Of a stretch of 64,000 nucleotides of DNA, positions 35,807 to 44,267 are shown in pieces (position 1 is the stretch's first letter; the number at the start of each line of letters is the position of its first letter). Source of the stretch: Sideroxydans lithotrophicus. GTDB lineage: Bacteria; Pseudomonadota; Gammaproteobacteria; Burkholderiales; Gallionellaceae. The position numbers and the translations under genes were made by a program. Below the pieces are notes generated by a model. That model ran no database searches and was not told the DNA's origin. It worked only from the letters and a program-made list of their open reading frames with translations. The DNA lies in contig DYJI01000002.1 of NCBI GenBank assembly GCA_020723185.1, positions 186,001 through 250,000 of the forward strand, written 5' to 3'.

Positions 35807-36559
35807 TCACGGCAGCTCGTATCCGTAGCTGCGGATCACCGTCGCAGCTTGCGGCCCTTTGAGGAAGTCGAGGAACGCTTTGGTCGCGTCTGCATCTTTC
35901 GCACTCGACAGCATCACCGCGCCCTGTTCGATCGGGCTATAGAAGTGCGACGGCACGATCCACCATGAACCTGCGCTCACCTTGCCGCCCTTGGTGATCT
36001 GCGACAATGCGATGAAGCCGAGTTGCGCATTGCCGCTGGCGACGAACTGGTATGTCTGCGTGATGTTCTCACCCCTGACCAGTTTGCCTTGCACCTGTTT
36101 CCACACTCCCATTTTTTCCATCGTCTCCTGCGCGGCGGTGCCGTATACGGCAAGCCTGGGATCGCCGATGGCGAGCTTGTTGTAGCCGCCCGTGCGCAGC
36201 ACCGCGCCCTTGTCATCCACCAACCCCGGTTGCGCGCTCCACAGCGCCAGCTTGCCCAGCGCATACACGAAGCGCGAGCCCGGCACCGTCAGACCGTCTT
36301 CATCCAGTTTCTTGGGCGTCTTGCTATCGGCCGAGACGAGCACATCGTAGGGCGCCCCCTGTTTGATCTGCGCGTAGAACTTGCCGGTGGAGCCGAAGCT
36401 GAGCGATACCTTGTGCCCGCTCGCCTGCTCGAACAGCGGCGCGATCTCCTGCATGGGCGCGGTGAAGTTAGCCGCCACCGCCACGCGCACTTCGCCCGCC
36501 TGTGCCACTTGCGCCAACAACAACAGCGCGCCCAACGATCCCAGTTTGATCGATCTCAT
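35807..36559 (-). CDS. modA: Molybdate-binding periplasmic protein
   Basis: This 250-aa secreted binding protein has a signal peptide ending AQAGEVRV. Oxyanion-binding serines are in NFTAPMQEI (near residue 32) and FGSTGKFYAQIKQGAPYDVL (near residues 56-75). Conserved ALGKLALWSA and LGFIALSQITKGG segments identify ModA. It lies ten bases behind modE. A second, diverged modA is encoded upstream at 37658-38425. Confidence 0.95.
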   Translation of the reverse strand: MRSIKLGSLGALLLLAQVAQAGEVRVAVAANFTAPMQEIAPLFEQASGHKVSLSFGSTGKFYAQIKQGAPYDVLVSADSKTPKKLDEDGLTVPGSRFVYALGKLALWSAQPGLVDDKGAVLRTGGYNKLAIGDPRLAVYGTAAQETMEKMGVWKQVQGKLVRGENITQTYQFVASGNAQLGFIALSQITKGGKVSAGSWWIVPSHFYSPIEQGAVMLSSAKDADATKAFLDFLKGPQAATVIRSYGYELP

Positions 36560-36569
36560 TTCCTGTTCC

Positions 36570-37379
36570 TTATGCAGTGACTGCCAAGATTATGTGCGAC
36601 GCTTTGATCAGCGCGGTCGCCTTGACGCCTTCCTTCAAGCCCATCGACTTGATGCTGTCGTTGGTGACGATGGCGGCCACACTCTTGCCACCCGCCAGTT
36701 CGATGATGACCTCGCCGCTCACCGCGCCTTCCTGACAGCGCACCACGGTGCCGTGCAGTTCGTTGCGCGCGCTGGTCTTCAAGCCTTCCGAGGTGGTCAC
36801 GATCACCCACGGCGCTTTCACCAGCGCATAGGCCTCGCCTCCCACTTTCAATCGCAGATGCGCCACGCTCTCGTTGGTGATCACCGCTGCCAGCGTGTCG
36901 CCGCTGCCGATCTCCATCACCACTTCCGCGTTGACCTGTCCCAGCTTGATGCTCTTGATAGTGCCGAGGAACTGGTTACGGGCACTCGTCTTCATGTCGA
37001 ATCTCCTGATCAACTGGTAGTACTCGTCGAAGTCGTCCATCACCTCGGCCAGCCGCTTGAGCACTTGTTCGCGCTCCTGCTCCAGCCGCCGATAGGCACC
37101 CGCCACCCGGCGGCCGTAGTTGGTCAGCGTGGTGCCGCCACCCTTGGCCCCGCCGGTCTTGCGCGCCACCAGGGGTTGCCCGGAAAGGTTGTTGACACTT
37201 TCCACCGCTTCCCACGCCGCCTTGTAGCTCATGCCCATGGCGCTCGCCGCCGCCGAGATGGAGCCGGTCGCATCGATACGTTCCAGCAATTCCAGATGGT
37301 CCCAGCGCCGCCCGCGGGCGATCTTCAGTTTGGAGACGACACTACCGTCGCTCTGTTTCGCTGCTGCTGCCTGAACCAT
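36570..37379 (-). CDS. modE: Molybdate-responsive transcriptional regulator
   Basis: This 269-aa ModE has an N-terminal winged helix (about residues 20-85, including ATGSISAAASAMGMSYKAAW and the TTLTNYGRRV element). Two MOP/TOBE domains begin KTSARNQFLGTIKSIKLGQ and KTSARNELHGTVV and bind molybdate. The ATG at 37379 is preferred to one 21 bases upstream because GAGGG precedes it. A ModE box at 37547-37574 lies ~170 bases upstream, suggesting autoregulation of modEABC. Confidence 0.94.
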   Translation of the reverse strand: MVQAAAAKQSDGSVVSKLKIARGRRWDHLELLERIDATGSISAAASAMGMSYKAAWEAVESVNNLSGQPLVARKTGGAKGGGTTLTNYGRRVAGAYRRLEQEREQVLKRLAEVMDDFDEYYQLIRRFDMKTSARNQFLGTIKSIKLGQVNAEVVMEIGSGDTLAAVITNESVAHLRLKVGGEAYALVKAPWVIVTTSEGLKTSARNELHGTVVRCQEGAVSGEVIIELAGGKSVAAIVTNDSIKSMGLKEGVKATALIKASHIILAVTA

Positions 37380-37546
37380 GTCGCCCTCACTCGTTATCAC
37401 TTGCGCTACCTGACGCTATGCAAGAGCGATGCCAGCCCGCCCTATTGAGTGCCAAACCCGCCGCACTGCGGGTATCGGCGCATCGCCCCGTTTGGCGGCG
37501 GGCGCTTTGTCTCTTTCAGGCTGCAGGATTTTCACAAATTGGCGTT

Positions 37547-37574
37547 TTCGTTACATCCTTTGGTACATAACGAA
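37547..37574. promoter_or_regulatory. ModE-binding box
   Basis: TTCGTTA-N14-TAACGAA is a perfect 7-bp inverted repeat. Its 28-bp span and CGTTA/TAACG cores reproduce the geometry of the E. coli ModE box (ATCGNTATATA-N6-TATATAACGAT). It lies upstream of modEABC and downstream of the second modA. Confidence 0.8.
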
Positions 37575-37613
37575 TACTAGCGCAAGCCCGATGCAGCGCG
37601 CCCCCTACAAATA

Positions 37614-37639
37614 GAAACGGGCACCAAGGTGCCCGTTTC
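37614..37639 (-). terminator. Hairpin terminator-like structure behind the second modA
   Basis: GAAACGGGCACC and GGTGCCCGTTTC form a 12-bp perfect stem with almost no loop. It lies 19 bases after the modA2 stop. The following bases on the minus strand are only moderately T-rich. Confidence 0.65.
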
Positions 37640-37657
37640 TTCCGGGTTCGCAATCGC

Positions 37658-38425
37658 TCAGGGCGATTCGTAACCGTAGCCGCGCATCACCGCTCTGGCT
37701 TTCTCGCTCTGCAGGAAGTCCAGCAAGGCCTGTGCCGCCACCGGGTCTTGCGCGCCGGACAATAGCACCGCACTCTGACGCACCGGCTGATGAAGATCCG
37801 CCGGCACCAACCACCACGATCCCTGCGTCACCTTGCCGTCGCGCATCACTTGCGACAGCGGGAGCAAGGCCAGGTCGGCGCGTTCCGACTGCGCCAGACG
37901 ATAGGTCTCCGTCACGTCGTCGCCCTTGTCCAGCTTGCGCTGCATGGCGTTCCACATGGTCAGCTTGGTCAGCGTCTGTTGCGCAGCGACGCCGTAGGGC
38001 GAATGGCGCGGATTGGGGATGGCCAGCTTGGCGAAGGCGTTCTTGTTCAACACCATGCCCGTTTCATCCACCAAGCCCCGCTGTGCACTCCACAACACCA
38101 GCCGCCCGGTGGCATAGACGAAACGGGAACCGCCGACCGCCGCACCTTGCTGCAGCAGACGTTTGGGCAATTCTTCGTCCGCCGAGAGGAACACGTCGAA
38201 CGCCGCACCTTTCCTGATCTGCGCATACAACTTGCCGCTTGCATCCGGCGTGACCGTCACCGTGTGTCCGCTCTCCTTGCGGAACATGGCCGCGATGCGC
38301 TCCATCGGCGCAACGAAATCGGATGACAGCGCCACGCGCACTTCGCCGGCATTCGCCGGCGCGGCATACAGACCGACTGAAACCAGTACAGCAAGATAAC
38401 TTTTTACGAAATTCCCGATACGCAT
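37658..38425 (-). CDS. Second ModA-like oxyanion-binding protein
   Basis: This 255-aa periplasmic protein is similar to ModA throughout: signal peptide to ANAGEVRVAL, then SSDFVAPMERIAAMFRKESG, ASGKLYAQIRKGAAFDVFLS and a C-terminal AVMRGYGYESP. The start at 38425 has GGAG six bases upstream. Sequence differs markedly from the modA at 35807, so it is an old paralogue. It could bind molybdate, tungstate or another oxyanion. It is separated from modE by a hairpin and a ModE box. Confidence 0.9.
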   Translation of the reverse strand: MRIGNFVKSYLAVLVSVGLYAAPANAGEVRVALSSDFVAPMERIAAMFRKESGHTVTVTPDASGKLYAQIRKGAAFDVFLSADEELPKRLLQQGAAVGGSRFVYATGRLVLWSAQRGLVDETGMVLNKNAFAKLAIPNPRHSPYGVAAQQTLTKLTMWNAMQRKLDKGDDVTETYRLAQSERADLALLPLSQVMRDGKVTQGSWWLVPADLHQPVRQSAVLLSGAQDPVAAQALLDFLQSEKARAVMRGYGYESP

Positions 38426-38562
38426 CGTCATCTCCATTCGATAGTGTTTGCATGATAGCAAGCTAGTGTGTGTCGCGACATGCCAATGACCGGATGCTGC
38501 ACATATTGACCGCCTGCAGTGGTGGGCGTAGCGTGCATCCCATCATTCCGCTCCGGCCAGCC

Positions 38563-39639
38563 ATGCTCACGCAAAGACCCTGCACGTTCATTTTGTCATG
38601 CTGCCTGCTGTGGCTGTCCGGTTGCGGCAGCACGAGTGCATGGCGACATACCGAGATCGTGCCCATCGCGCCGGGGGCGACCATCCACCTGCGCGTGGCG
38701 CATGCGGTGAACGGCAGGCTGCCGCGCATGACGCCGGAACATTTGGATACCTTGCTGGCGGCGACACGCAAGACCGCGCTCGAACATTTCGGCGTGCATC
38801 TGGTTTTCAGCGCAGTGACCGAGACGTCCGTCGATGCGTTGCTGGCGCAGATCCCGCCCAAAGTGCGGCAGGCGCGCATGAGCGAGATCTACGATTTCAA
38901 ATCCGGCACGGGCGACCGCCAACGGTTGTCCGCTGCCATCCTGCACACGCTGCATGAGCGCAAGACGGAACTGGCGGACGCGCTCGCTTATGCGCGACCT
39001 TACCTGCCCCGCACAGCCGAACCCAGTACATTGCAGGAATTCTCGGTGGTGTTGGCCGATGTGATGCTGGCACGACTGGACGACTGGCGCGCGCTCAAGG
39101 CCGATGATGGCAAACCCGTGCTGGATGACACACCGCGCAACGAATGGATCTACTGGGACACTTTAGGGTACGGCGCGCTGCCTTATGACGTGATCCTCAC
39201 CAACCAGCTCGTGGCCAGTGCGGAATTCACGGCGGTGGAAGTGCATACCGCGATACGCGGCGGGCTGACGACCGGCACCACTACCTTCAGTCGCACCGCG
39301 CCCTATGGCTCGTTCGTGTTCTGGAGCACGTTCCCGTTCACCGACACCTCCGCGCTCAGCCATGCCTTGCGCGGCGATGAAGATTACACACCGACTCAGG
39401 CCGCCGAACTGTCCGGCGCCTATCTGGCGCACGAGATCGGCCACCTGCTGTTCAAGTTCGGCCACCCGTTCGGACATCGCGCCTGCGTGATGAATCCGGC
39501 CAGCATGCTGCACTACCGGGCATGGCACGAAGGGCTAGATGCAGCGCAATGCCGCATCGGCAGCCTGCCGGAGATGCGGGTGGGCGCGATACCGGAGGTA
39601 TACAACCTGGACTGGCTGCGCATGGCGCAGCAACCCTAA
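38563..39639 (+). CDS. Lipoprotein with zinc-metalloprotease motif
   Basis: This ~358-aa predicted lipoprotein has a lipobox in LLWLSGCGS. Near residue 300 the segment AYLAHEIGHLLFKFGHPFGH contains HExxH followed by another histidine pair, the pattern of a zinc peptidase. No named family is recognised. A longer N terminus from 38470 is possible, but the ATG at 38563 opens the lipoprotein signal. It is divergent from the second modA, with starts 138 bases apart. Substrate unknown. Confidence 0.72.
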   Translation: MLTQRPCTFILSCCLLWLSGCGSTSAWRHTEIVPIAPGATIHLRVAHAVNGRLPRMTPEHLDTLLAATRKTALEHFGVHLVFSAVTETSVDALLAQIPPKVRQARMSEIYDFKSGTGDRQRLSAAILHTLHERKTELADALAYARPYLPRTAEPSTLQEFSVVLADVMLARLDDWRALKADDGKPVLDDTPRNEWIYWDTLGYGALPYDVILTNQLVASAEFTAVEVHTAIRGGLTTGTTTFSRTAPYGSFVFWSTFPFTDTSALSHALRGDEDYTPTQAAELSGAYLAHEIGHLLFKFGHPFGHRACVMNPASMLHYRAWHEGLDAAQCRIGSLPEMRVGAIPEVYNLDWLRMAQQP

Positions 39640-39847
39640 GCTCTGGAATCGCAACACATTCCCGATCCGTGATGGCTGCGTTTCTGCAAGCCAAATCCCT
39701 GCCGAACGCTCAGGCATTCGCCGTGCACGGATTCCGTGCGCATCAAAATGGTGATACAACGTCACTCAAATAACTGAGACGGGAACGATCCCCGCCGGGG
39801 CATCAACCACAGACCCTGAACAACAGGGCAGCAGTGAGGAGAGCATC

Positions 39848-41659
39848 ATGAAAGCACCGTTCCCCGAGAACGAGCAGGAACGCCTGGAGGCGCTACTGAG
39901 TTACGACATCCTGGATACGGACCCCGAAGCCGAGTTCGACGGGATGGTGCAACTGGCCTCCTCCATCTGTGAAGCACCCATCGCCGTGATCAGTCTGGTC
40001 GACCGCGACCGCCAGTGGTTCAAGGCCATCGTCGGCCTGGACGCGAAGGAGACCTCGCGCGACCTGGCCTTCTGCGCGCACACCATCCTGCAGGACGACG
40101 TGATGGTGGTGGCCGACGCGCTGCAGGACCCGCGCTTCCACGACAACGGTCTGGTCACCGCCGACCCCAAGATACGTTTCTATGCCGGCGCGCCGCTGAT
40201 CACCTCCGGCGGCCATGCGCTGGGCACCATCTGCGTGATCGACCGCGTGCCGCGCGAACTGAAGTCTGATCAGTTGCTGGCGCTGAAGGCGCTGGCCAAC
40301 CACATCGTCACCCAGTTCGAGCTGCGCCAGTCGCACCGCACGATCAACCGCCACCTGCGCGAACTGCACCAGACGCAGCAGGTGTTGAGCACACTGATCA
40401 ACGCCAGCCCGGACTTCATCTGCTTCAAGGACGGCGAGGGTCGTTGGCAGACCGCCAACAAGAGCGGACTGCAACTGTTCCATCTGGACGGTGTGGACTA
40501 CCGGGGCAAGACCGATCTGGAACTGGCCGAGCACACGCACCCGATCTACGAAGATGCCTTCCGCGAATGCCTTGTGTCGGACAACCTGGCCTGGCAGGCA
40601 AACTCGCTGTCGCGGCTGGAGGAGATCATCCCGCTGCCCGAGGGCGGCACGCGCAGCTTCGATACCTACAAGATCCCGCTGTTCAACGAGGACGGCAGCC
40701 GGCAGGGGCTGGTTGTGCTGGGGCGCGACATCACCGCGCGCAAGGAGATGGAAGACCGGCTGCGGCTGGCTGCCTCCATCTTCGAGCACAGCAGCGAGGC
40801 GATGCTGATCACCGACGCCGAAAACAACATCATCAACGTCAACCCGGCCTTCACCCAGATCACCGGCTACCGCGCGGACGAGGTGATCGGACAGAACCCG
40901 CGCATGTTCAGCTCGGGACGCCAGGACAAAGCGTTCTACCGCGACATGTGGCGCTCGCTGAACAAGATCGGTTACTGGCAAGGCGAGGTGTGGAACCGGC
41001 GCAAGAGCGGTGAGGTGTTCATCGAATGGCTGACCATCAACCTGGTGTTCGATGCGGAAGGCAAACTTTCACACCATATCGCGTTCTTCTCCGACATCAC
41101 CGAGAAGAAGAAGGCCGACGAACTGATCTGGAACCACGCCAACTTCGATCACCTGACACAACTGCCCAACCGCCGCCTGTTCCGCGACCGGCTGGAGCAG
41201 GAGATGAAGAAATCGGAACGCGCCAAACTCGGCATGGCGCTGCTGTTCATCGACCTCGACCGCTTCAAGGAAGTGAACGACTCGCTGGGCCACGACGCGG
41301 GTGACGCGCTGCTGGTGGAGGCCGCACAGCGCATCAGCGACTGCGTGCGCGAGTCGGACACTGTGGCGCGGTTGGGCGGCGACGAATTCACCGTGATCCT
41401 GTCGCGCATCACCGACGCCAGCCATGTCGACCGCGTCGCGCGCGACATCATCCGCATGCTGTCCACGCCCTTCATGTTGCACGGCATGTCGGTCTCTTCG
41501 TCCGCCAGTATCGGCATCACGTTCTACCCGGATGACGGCAAGGGCGCGGGGGAACTGATCAAGAATGCCGATCAGGCCATGTATTCCGCCAAGAACAAGG
41601 GACGCAACTGCCACTGCTATTACCCGGCTGTCACTGCCCTCCCCGTCACGGACAACTGA
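39848..41659 (+). CDS. GAF-PAS-PAS-GGDEF diguanylate cyclase
   Basis: This 603-aa cytosolic sensor has a GAF domain (about residues 25-165), two PAS domains (about 180-295 and 305-420, with ITGYRADEVIGQNPRMFSSG) and a C-terminal GGDEF domain. The catalytic motif is intact in RLGGDEFTVIL, and an RESD inhibitory site lies five residues before it. It should make c-di-GMP in response to a small ligand or redox/light cue. No membrane segment is present. An HD-GYP phosphodiesterase gene follows 91 bases later, giving a synthesis/degradation pair. GAGGAG precedes the ATG. Confidence 0.93.
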   Translation: MKAPFPENEQERLEALLSYDILDTDPEAEFDGMVQLASSICEAPIAVISLVDRDRQWFKAIVGLDAKETSRDLAFCAHTILQDDVMVVADALQDPRFHDNGLVTADPKIRFYAGAPLITSGGHALGTICVIDRVPRELKSDQLLALKALANHIVTQFELRQSHRTINRHLRELHQTQQVLSTLINASPDFICFKDGEGRWQTANKSGLQLFHLDGVDYRGKTDLELAEHTHPIYEDAFRECLVSDNLAWQANSLSRLEEIIPLPEGGTRSFDTYKIPLFNEDGSRQGLVVLGRDITARKEMEDRLRLAASIFEHSSEAMLITDAENNIINVNPAFTQITGYRADEVIGQNPRMFSSGRQDKAFYRDMWRSLNKIGYWQGEVWNRRKSGEVFIEWLTINLVFDAEGKLSHHIAFFSDITEKKKADELIWNHANFDHLTQLPNRRLFRDRLEQEMKKSERAKLGMALLFIDLDRFKEVNDSLGHDAGDALLVEAAQRISDCVRESDTVARLGGDEFTVILSRITDASHVDRVARDIIRMLSTPFMLHGMSVSSSASIGITFYPDDGKGAGELIKNADQAMYSAKNKGRNCHCYYPAVTALPVTDN

Positions 41660-41750
41660 GCACGGTAGCCATAACCACACCGCCCGCGTCCTTGTATGTC
41701 GCCCGCCACAAGCGGACAATCGTTCGTCCTCGCATTGATCAGGAGCAAGA

Positions 41751-42359
41751 ATGGAACTGAATGACCCCGCCATGAAGGTGCTGTATGCCTACACCCGGGC
41801 ACTATCCGTGGCGCTGGACTATCGCGACCAGCCGACCCGGCTGCACTCGGAGCGGGTGCGCGACCTGTCGGCATCCATCGCGATCCGTCACGGACTGGCG
41901 GGGACGGACCTGGAAGCGGTGCTGATCGCCGCCTCGTTCCACGACATCGGCAAGATCGGCGTGCCCGACCACATCCTGATGAAAACGACTTCGTTCACTC
42001 AGGACGAGTGGGAAAAGATGAAACAGCATGCCGCGATCGGGGCAGAGATCATCGCAGCCACCGGGATCGCCGAAGCCGAGCGGGCGGCCAGAGTCATCCG
42101 CCACCACCACGAACATTTCGACGGCTCCGGCTATCCCGACGGACTGGCAGGCTCAGCCATCCCGATCTGCTCGCGCATCATCTCCATCGCGGACAGCTAC
42201 GATGCAATGGCAGTGACACGCAGCTACCACCCGCCCCGCTCGCACGACGAGATCATGGTGATCCTGCATGACGAGACCGGCGTCAAACACGACCCGGATG
42301 TGATGGCGACCTTCTGCAAGGTCATCGAGTCGAACGACTTCCTGGCGACCCGGCGCTGA
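41751..42359 (+). CDS. HD-GYP-type c-di-GMP phosphodiesterase
   Basis: This 202-aa single-domain HD-GYP protein has the first metal motif in HDIGKIGVPD and the signature in HHHEHFDGSGYPDGL, both intact. It should hydrolyse c-di-GMP to pGpG or GMP. No sensor domain is attached, so control probably comes from a partner or expression. Its stop is back to back with the stop of the last nifH-operon gene (TGA/TCA), leaving no intergenic base. Confidence 0.92.
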   Translation: MELNDPAMKVLYAYTRALSVALDYRDQPTRLHSERVRDLSASIAIRHGLAGTDLEAVLIAASFHDIGKIGVPDHILMKTTSFTQDEWEKMKQHAAIGAEIIAATGIAEAERAARVIRHHHEHFDGSGYPDGLAGSAIPICSRIISIADSYDAMAVTRSYHPPRSHDEIMVILHDETGVKHDPDVMATFCKVIESNDFLATRR

Positions 42360-42626
42360 TCAGCGCAGCGAACCGACGTAGCGTCCTGCTTCCTGCTGTG
42401 GTTCCGGTTTGGTTTCCTGTACAGGCACGCCGATCAGTCCCAGCTGGTTCATCAACTGGATCACGATCAATACCAGCTCGGGGTCGTCGACGTTACTGAG
42501 TTCCTTGAGGGTGGTCTCGGCGTAGGCCTTCTCGTTGCTCATCCTGACCAGATCAATGTTGATGCCGATCTTCTTCGCCAACATCTTCACCTTGGCCAGC
42601 AAGGCCAATGTCGCTGCGTCCAGCAT
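42360..42626 (-). CDS. Small unknown protein, last gene of the nifH operon
   Basis: This 88-aa helical protein starts MLDAATLALLAKVKMLAKKI. AAGGGAGAAG precedes the ATG. The last third is Pro/Glu-rich (QETKPEPQQEAG). Family not recognised. It is 72 bases behind another small gene and terminates exactly at the convergent HD-GYP gene stop. By position it is part of the nitrogenase operon. Confidence 0.7.
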   Translation of the reverse strand: MLDAATLALLAKVKMLAKKIGINIDLVRMSNEKAYAETTLKELSNVDDPELVLIVIQLMNQLGLIGVPVQETKPEPQQEAGRYVGSLR

Positions 42627-42698
42627 GGTGCTTCTCCCTTGATCGCTTGTCTTGTTGTTTGTTGTGCAAGCGTTGGTTCGTTTTGAATCTGCTCCTAT

Positions 42699-42965
42699 CT
42701 ATTCTTCCACCTGCGCCAGCACCACACCGATGGCGCGCTCGGGATCGTCGGTGAGGCTAAGGCAATGCTCGCTGCCGCCGATCAGATACAGGTTGAATCG
42801 CTTTTCGCTCAGCGCGGGCTTCATGCGCGCCGGCATGTCGTCGTCACTGCACAGGGTGAAACGCAGATCTGGCCAGGCCTTCTTGAGCGTGGCCAGCGTG
42901 GCCTCGCCCAACGCACCTTGCGCGGCACGCTGCGCGATCTGGCTGAGTGTCTCGGCGGCGATCAT
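42699..42965 (-). CDS. Small nif-operon protein (DUF6129-like)
   Basis: This 88-aa soluble protein starts MIAAETLSQIAQRAAQGALG. It resembles a short family found behind nafY/nifX-type genes in betaproteobacterial and gammaproteobacterial nif operons (my recollection is DUF6129). The fold appears alpha/beta, with RFTLCSDDDMPARMKP and NLYLIGGSEHCLSLT. It begins four bases after the nafY stop. Function unknown, presumably cofactor handling. Confidence 0.75.
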   Translation of the reverse strand: MIAAETLSQIAQRAAQGALGEATLATLKKAWPDLRFTLCSDDDMPARMKPALSEKRFNLYLIGGSEHCLSLTDDPERAIGVVLAQVEE

Positions 42966-42969
42966 CGCT

Positions 42970-43680
42970 TCACTCTTCGTCGGCGGTGCTGAAACGGCTC
43001 AGCGATTTCGCTTCGACGCCGAGGATCTTCGCCAGCCAGGGCGGCGGCGCATCGAGCACGGCTTGCAGACGCTGCAACGCGATCTGCGCCGGTCCGCCTT
43101 CCGGTGCCTTCACCGGATGCACATTGGCGCGCACGGCTTTTGCTGCGGCGGGACCGCCTATGGATTGCACGTAAACGATCTGGCAATCGTTGATGAGCGC
43201 GGCACGTGCCACGTTCTTGTCTTCTTCAGCGTCCGCACTGGCAGTTGAGCGGATGGCGATCAGACGTATCTCTTCAGGTCCGACCTGATACACGAGGAAG
43301 CGCGGGCAGGAACCGAAGTGTCCATCCAGGTTCTCTTCGCTGTTGGATGCCACGGCCACGCGCAGACTGCCGGGCATGTCGCCTTCCTGGAACGCCTGCG
43401 GCTTCGGCAGGTTCTCGGCTTCGGCACTGTCGCCCCACAACTGTCGCACGGCGAGCTTGATGCTGGCGGGGTCGACATCGGGTTCGACCGTCTCTTCGCC
43501 GGACAGCATGAGTTTGAGATCGGCCACGGTGACCTTGGCCAGTTTCTCTTCGGTGATCGGCAGACCGATCTGGCTGCCCATCTTGGATGCCAGCGCGGCG
43601 ACATCCACATCGTCCAGCGTGCGCGCTGCCAGCGCGATGCGCAGTGCCGCTTCTTTGGTGATGATGCCGTTGCTAGTCAT
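42970..43680 (-). CDS. nafY: NafY-type nitrogenase accessory/FeMo-cofactor binding protein
   Basis: This 236-aa protein has a helical N-terminal domain (about residues 1-95) and a C-terminal NifX-like FeMo-cofactor binding domain containing NLDGHFGSCPRFLVYQVGPE. In Azotobacter NafY binds apo-NifDK and inserts the cofactor. The C terminus WLAKILGVEAKSLSRF is also typical. AGAGG precedes the ATG at 43680. It follows the ferredoxin gene by 72 bases. Other NifX-domain proteins with an N-terminal extension are possible, so NafY is the best but not the only label. Confidence 0.85.
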   Translation of the reverse strand: MTSNGIITKEAALRIALAARTLDDVDVAALASKMGSQIGLPITEEKLAKVTVADLKLMLSGEETVEPDVDPASIKLAVRQLWGDSAEAENLPKPQAFQEGDMPGSLRVAVASNSEENLDGHFGSCPRFLVYQVGPEEIRLIAIRSTASADAEEDKNVARAALINDCQIVYVQSIGGPAAAKAVRANVHPVKAPEGGPAQIALQRLQAVLDAPPPWLAKILGVEAKSLSRFSTADEE

Positions 43681-43752
43681 GATTACCTCTTCTGGATTCG
43701 GGGTGGGGCTTGGACAGCCATCCCCGCTTGCGCGGGAACGGCCGCACATTGC

Positions 43753-43947
43753 TTACGCAGGGACGATACAGCCCTTGATCGGGCAGACCTTCACACACTG
43801 CGGTTTGGCGAAGTCGCCTTCGCACTCGGTACATTCGCTTGCATTGATGACGTACAGACCCTTCTTCACGCTGATGGAAGCCGTGGGGCATTCTGGTTCG
43901 CAATCACCGCAAGAGGTGCACAGATCGGTCAATATCTTCATTGCCAT
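43753..43947 (-). CDS. 2[4Fe-4S] ferredoxin of the nifH operon
   Basis: This 64-aa bacterial-type ferredoxin has motif one [12 protein letters not shown] and motif two [18 protein letters not shown]. The extended loop between the second and third cysteine of motif two is typical of FdxN/Alvin-type nif ferredoxins. It is 18 bases downstream of nifT. A role in low-potential electron transfer to NifH or to cofactor synthesis is likely. Confidence 0.93.
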   Translation of the reverse strand: MAMKILTDLCTSCGDCEPECPTASISVKKGLYVINASECTECEGDFAKPQCVKVCPIKGCIVPA

Positions 43948-43965
43948 GATGAGTCTCCTTGTCGT

Positions 43966-44190
43966 TCATTCCGCCGCATCGAGGCGCTTGGCGCGCACCG
44001 AGTAAGGCAGCCGCGCGGGTGCAGTTTGCGGCTCGATGTAATACGTTCCACCGTTGTTCAGCTTGATCTCCCCGCCCCACTTCTCCGGGGTGTCGAACTC
44101 CATCGAAACGATGGTGTCCTCGAGATCGCGCTTGGGCAGGTAGAACTGATAGCTGCCTTTGCTATCACGTCGGATCATGATGTTTGCCAT
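43966..44190 (-). CDS. nifT: Nitrogen fixation protein NifT
   Basis: This 74-aa protein starts MANIMIRRDSKGSYQFYLPK. The central KWGGEIKLNNGGTYYIEP segment is the NifT/FixU signature. AAGGAAG precedes the ATG at 44190; a start ten codons upstream is less likely. It lies 77 bases behind nifK, the gap holding a 12-bp hairpin. NifT is generally non-essential and its function is unknown. Confidence 0.95.
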   Translation of the reverse strand: MANIMIRRDSKGSYQFYLPKRDLEDTIVSMEFDTPEKWGGEIKLNNGGTYYIEPQTAPARLPYSVRAKRLDAAE

Positions 44191-44232
44191 GACTACTTCC
44201 TTTCCAATTTCATCCACCATTAATGCGGATGA

Positions 44233-44260
44233 GTTGCGTGTGCATCACTGCACACGCAAC
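44233..44260 (-). promoter_or_regulatory. Hairpin between nifK and nifT
   Basis: GTTGCGTGTGCA and TGCACACGCAAC form a perfect 12-bp stem with a TCAC (GTGA on the transcript) loop. No run of T follows, so RNA processing or stabilisation is more likely than termination. Confidence 0.75.
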
Positions 44261-44267
44261 CTCATGA

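Noticed and set aside
39522-39773. 83-codon rightward frame over the end of the metalloprotease-like gene
   Set aside because: Out-of-frame overlap with a better gene and no binding site; the gap 39640-39847 holds no supported gene.
43721-43740. CCCCGCTTGCGCGGG as another palindromic repeat copy
   Set aside because: Only a short half-like core is present, without paired arms, so it is not listed as a full element.
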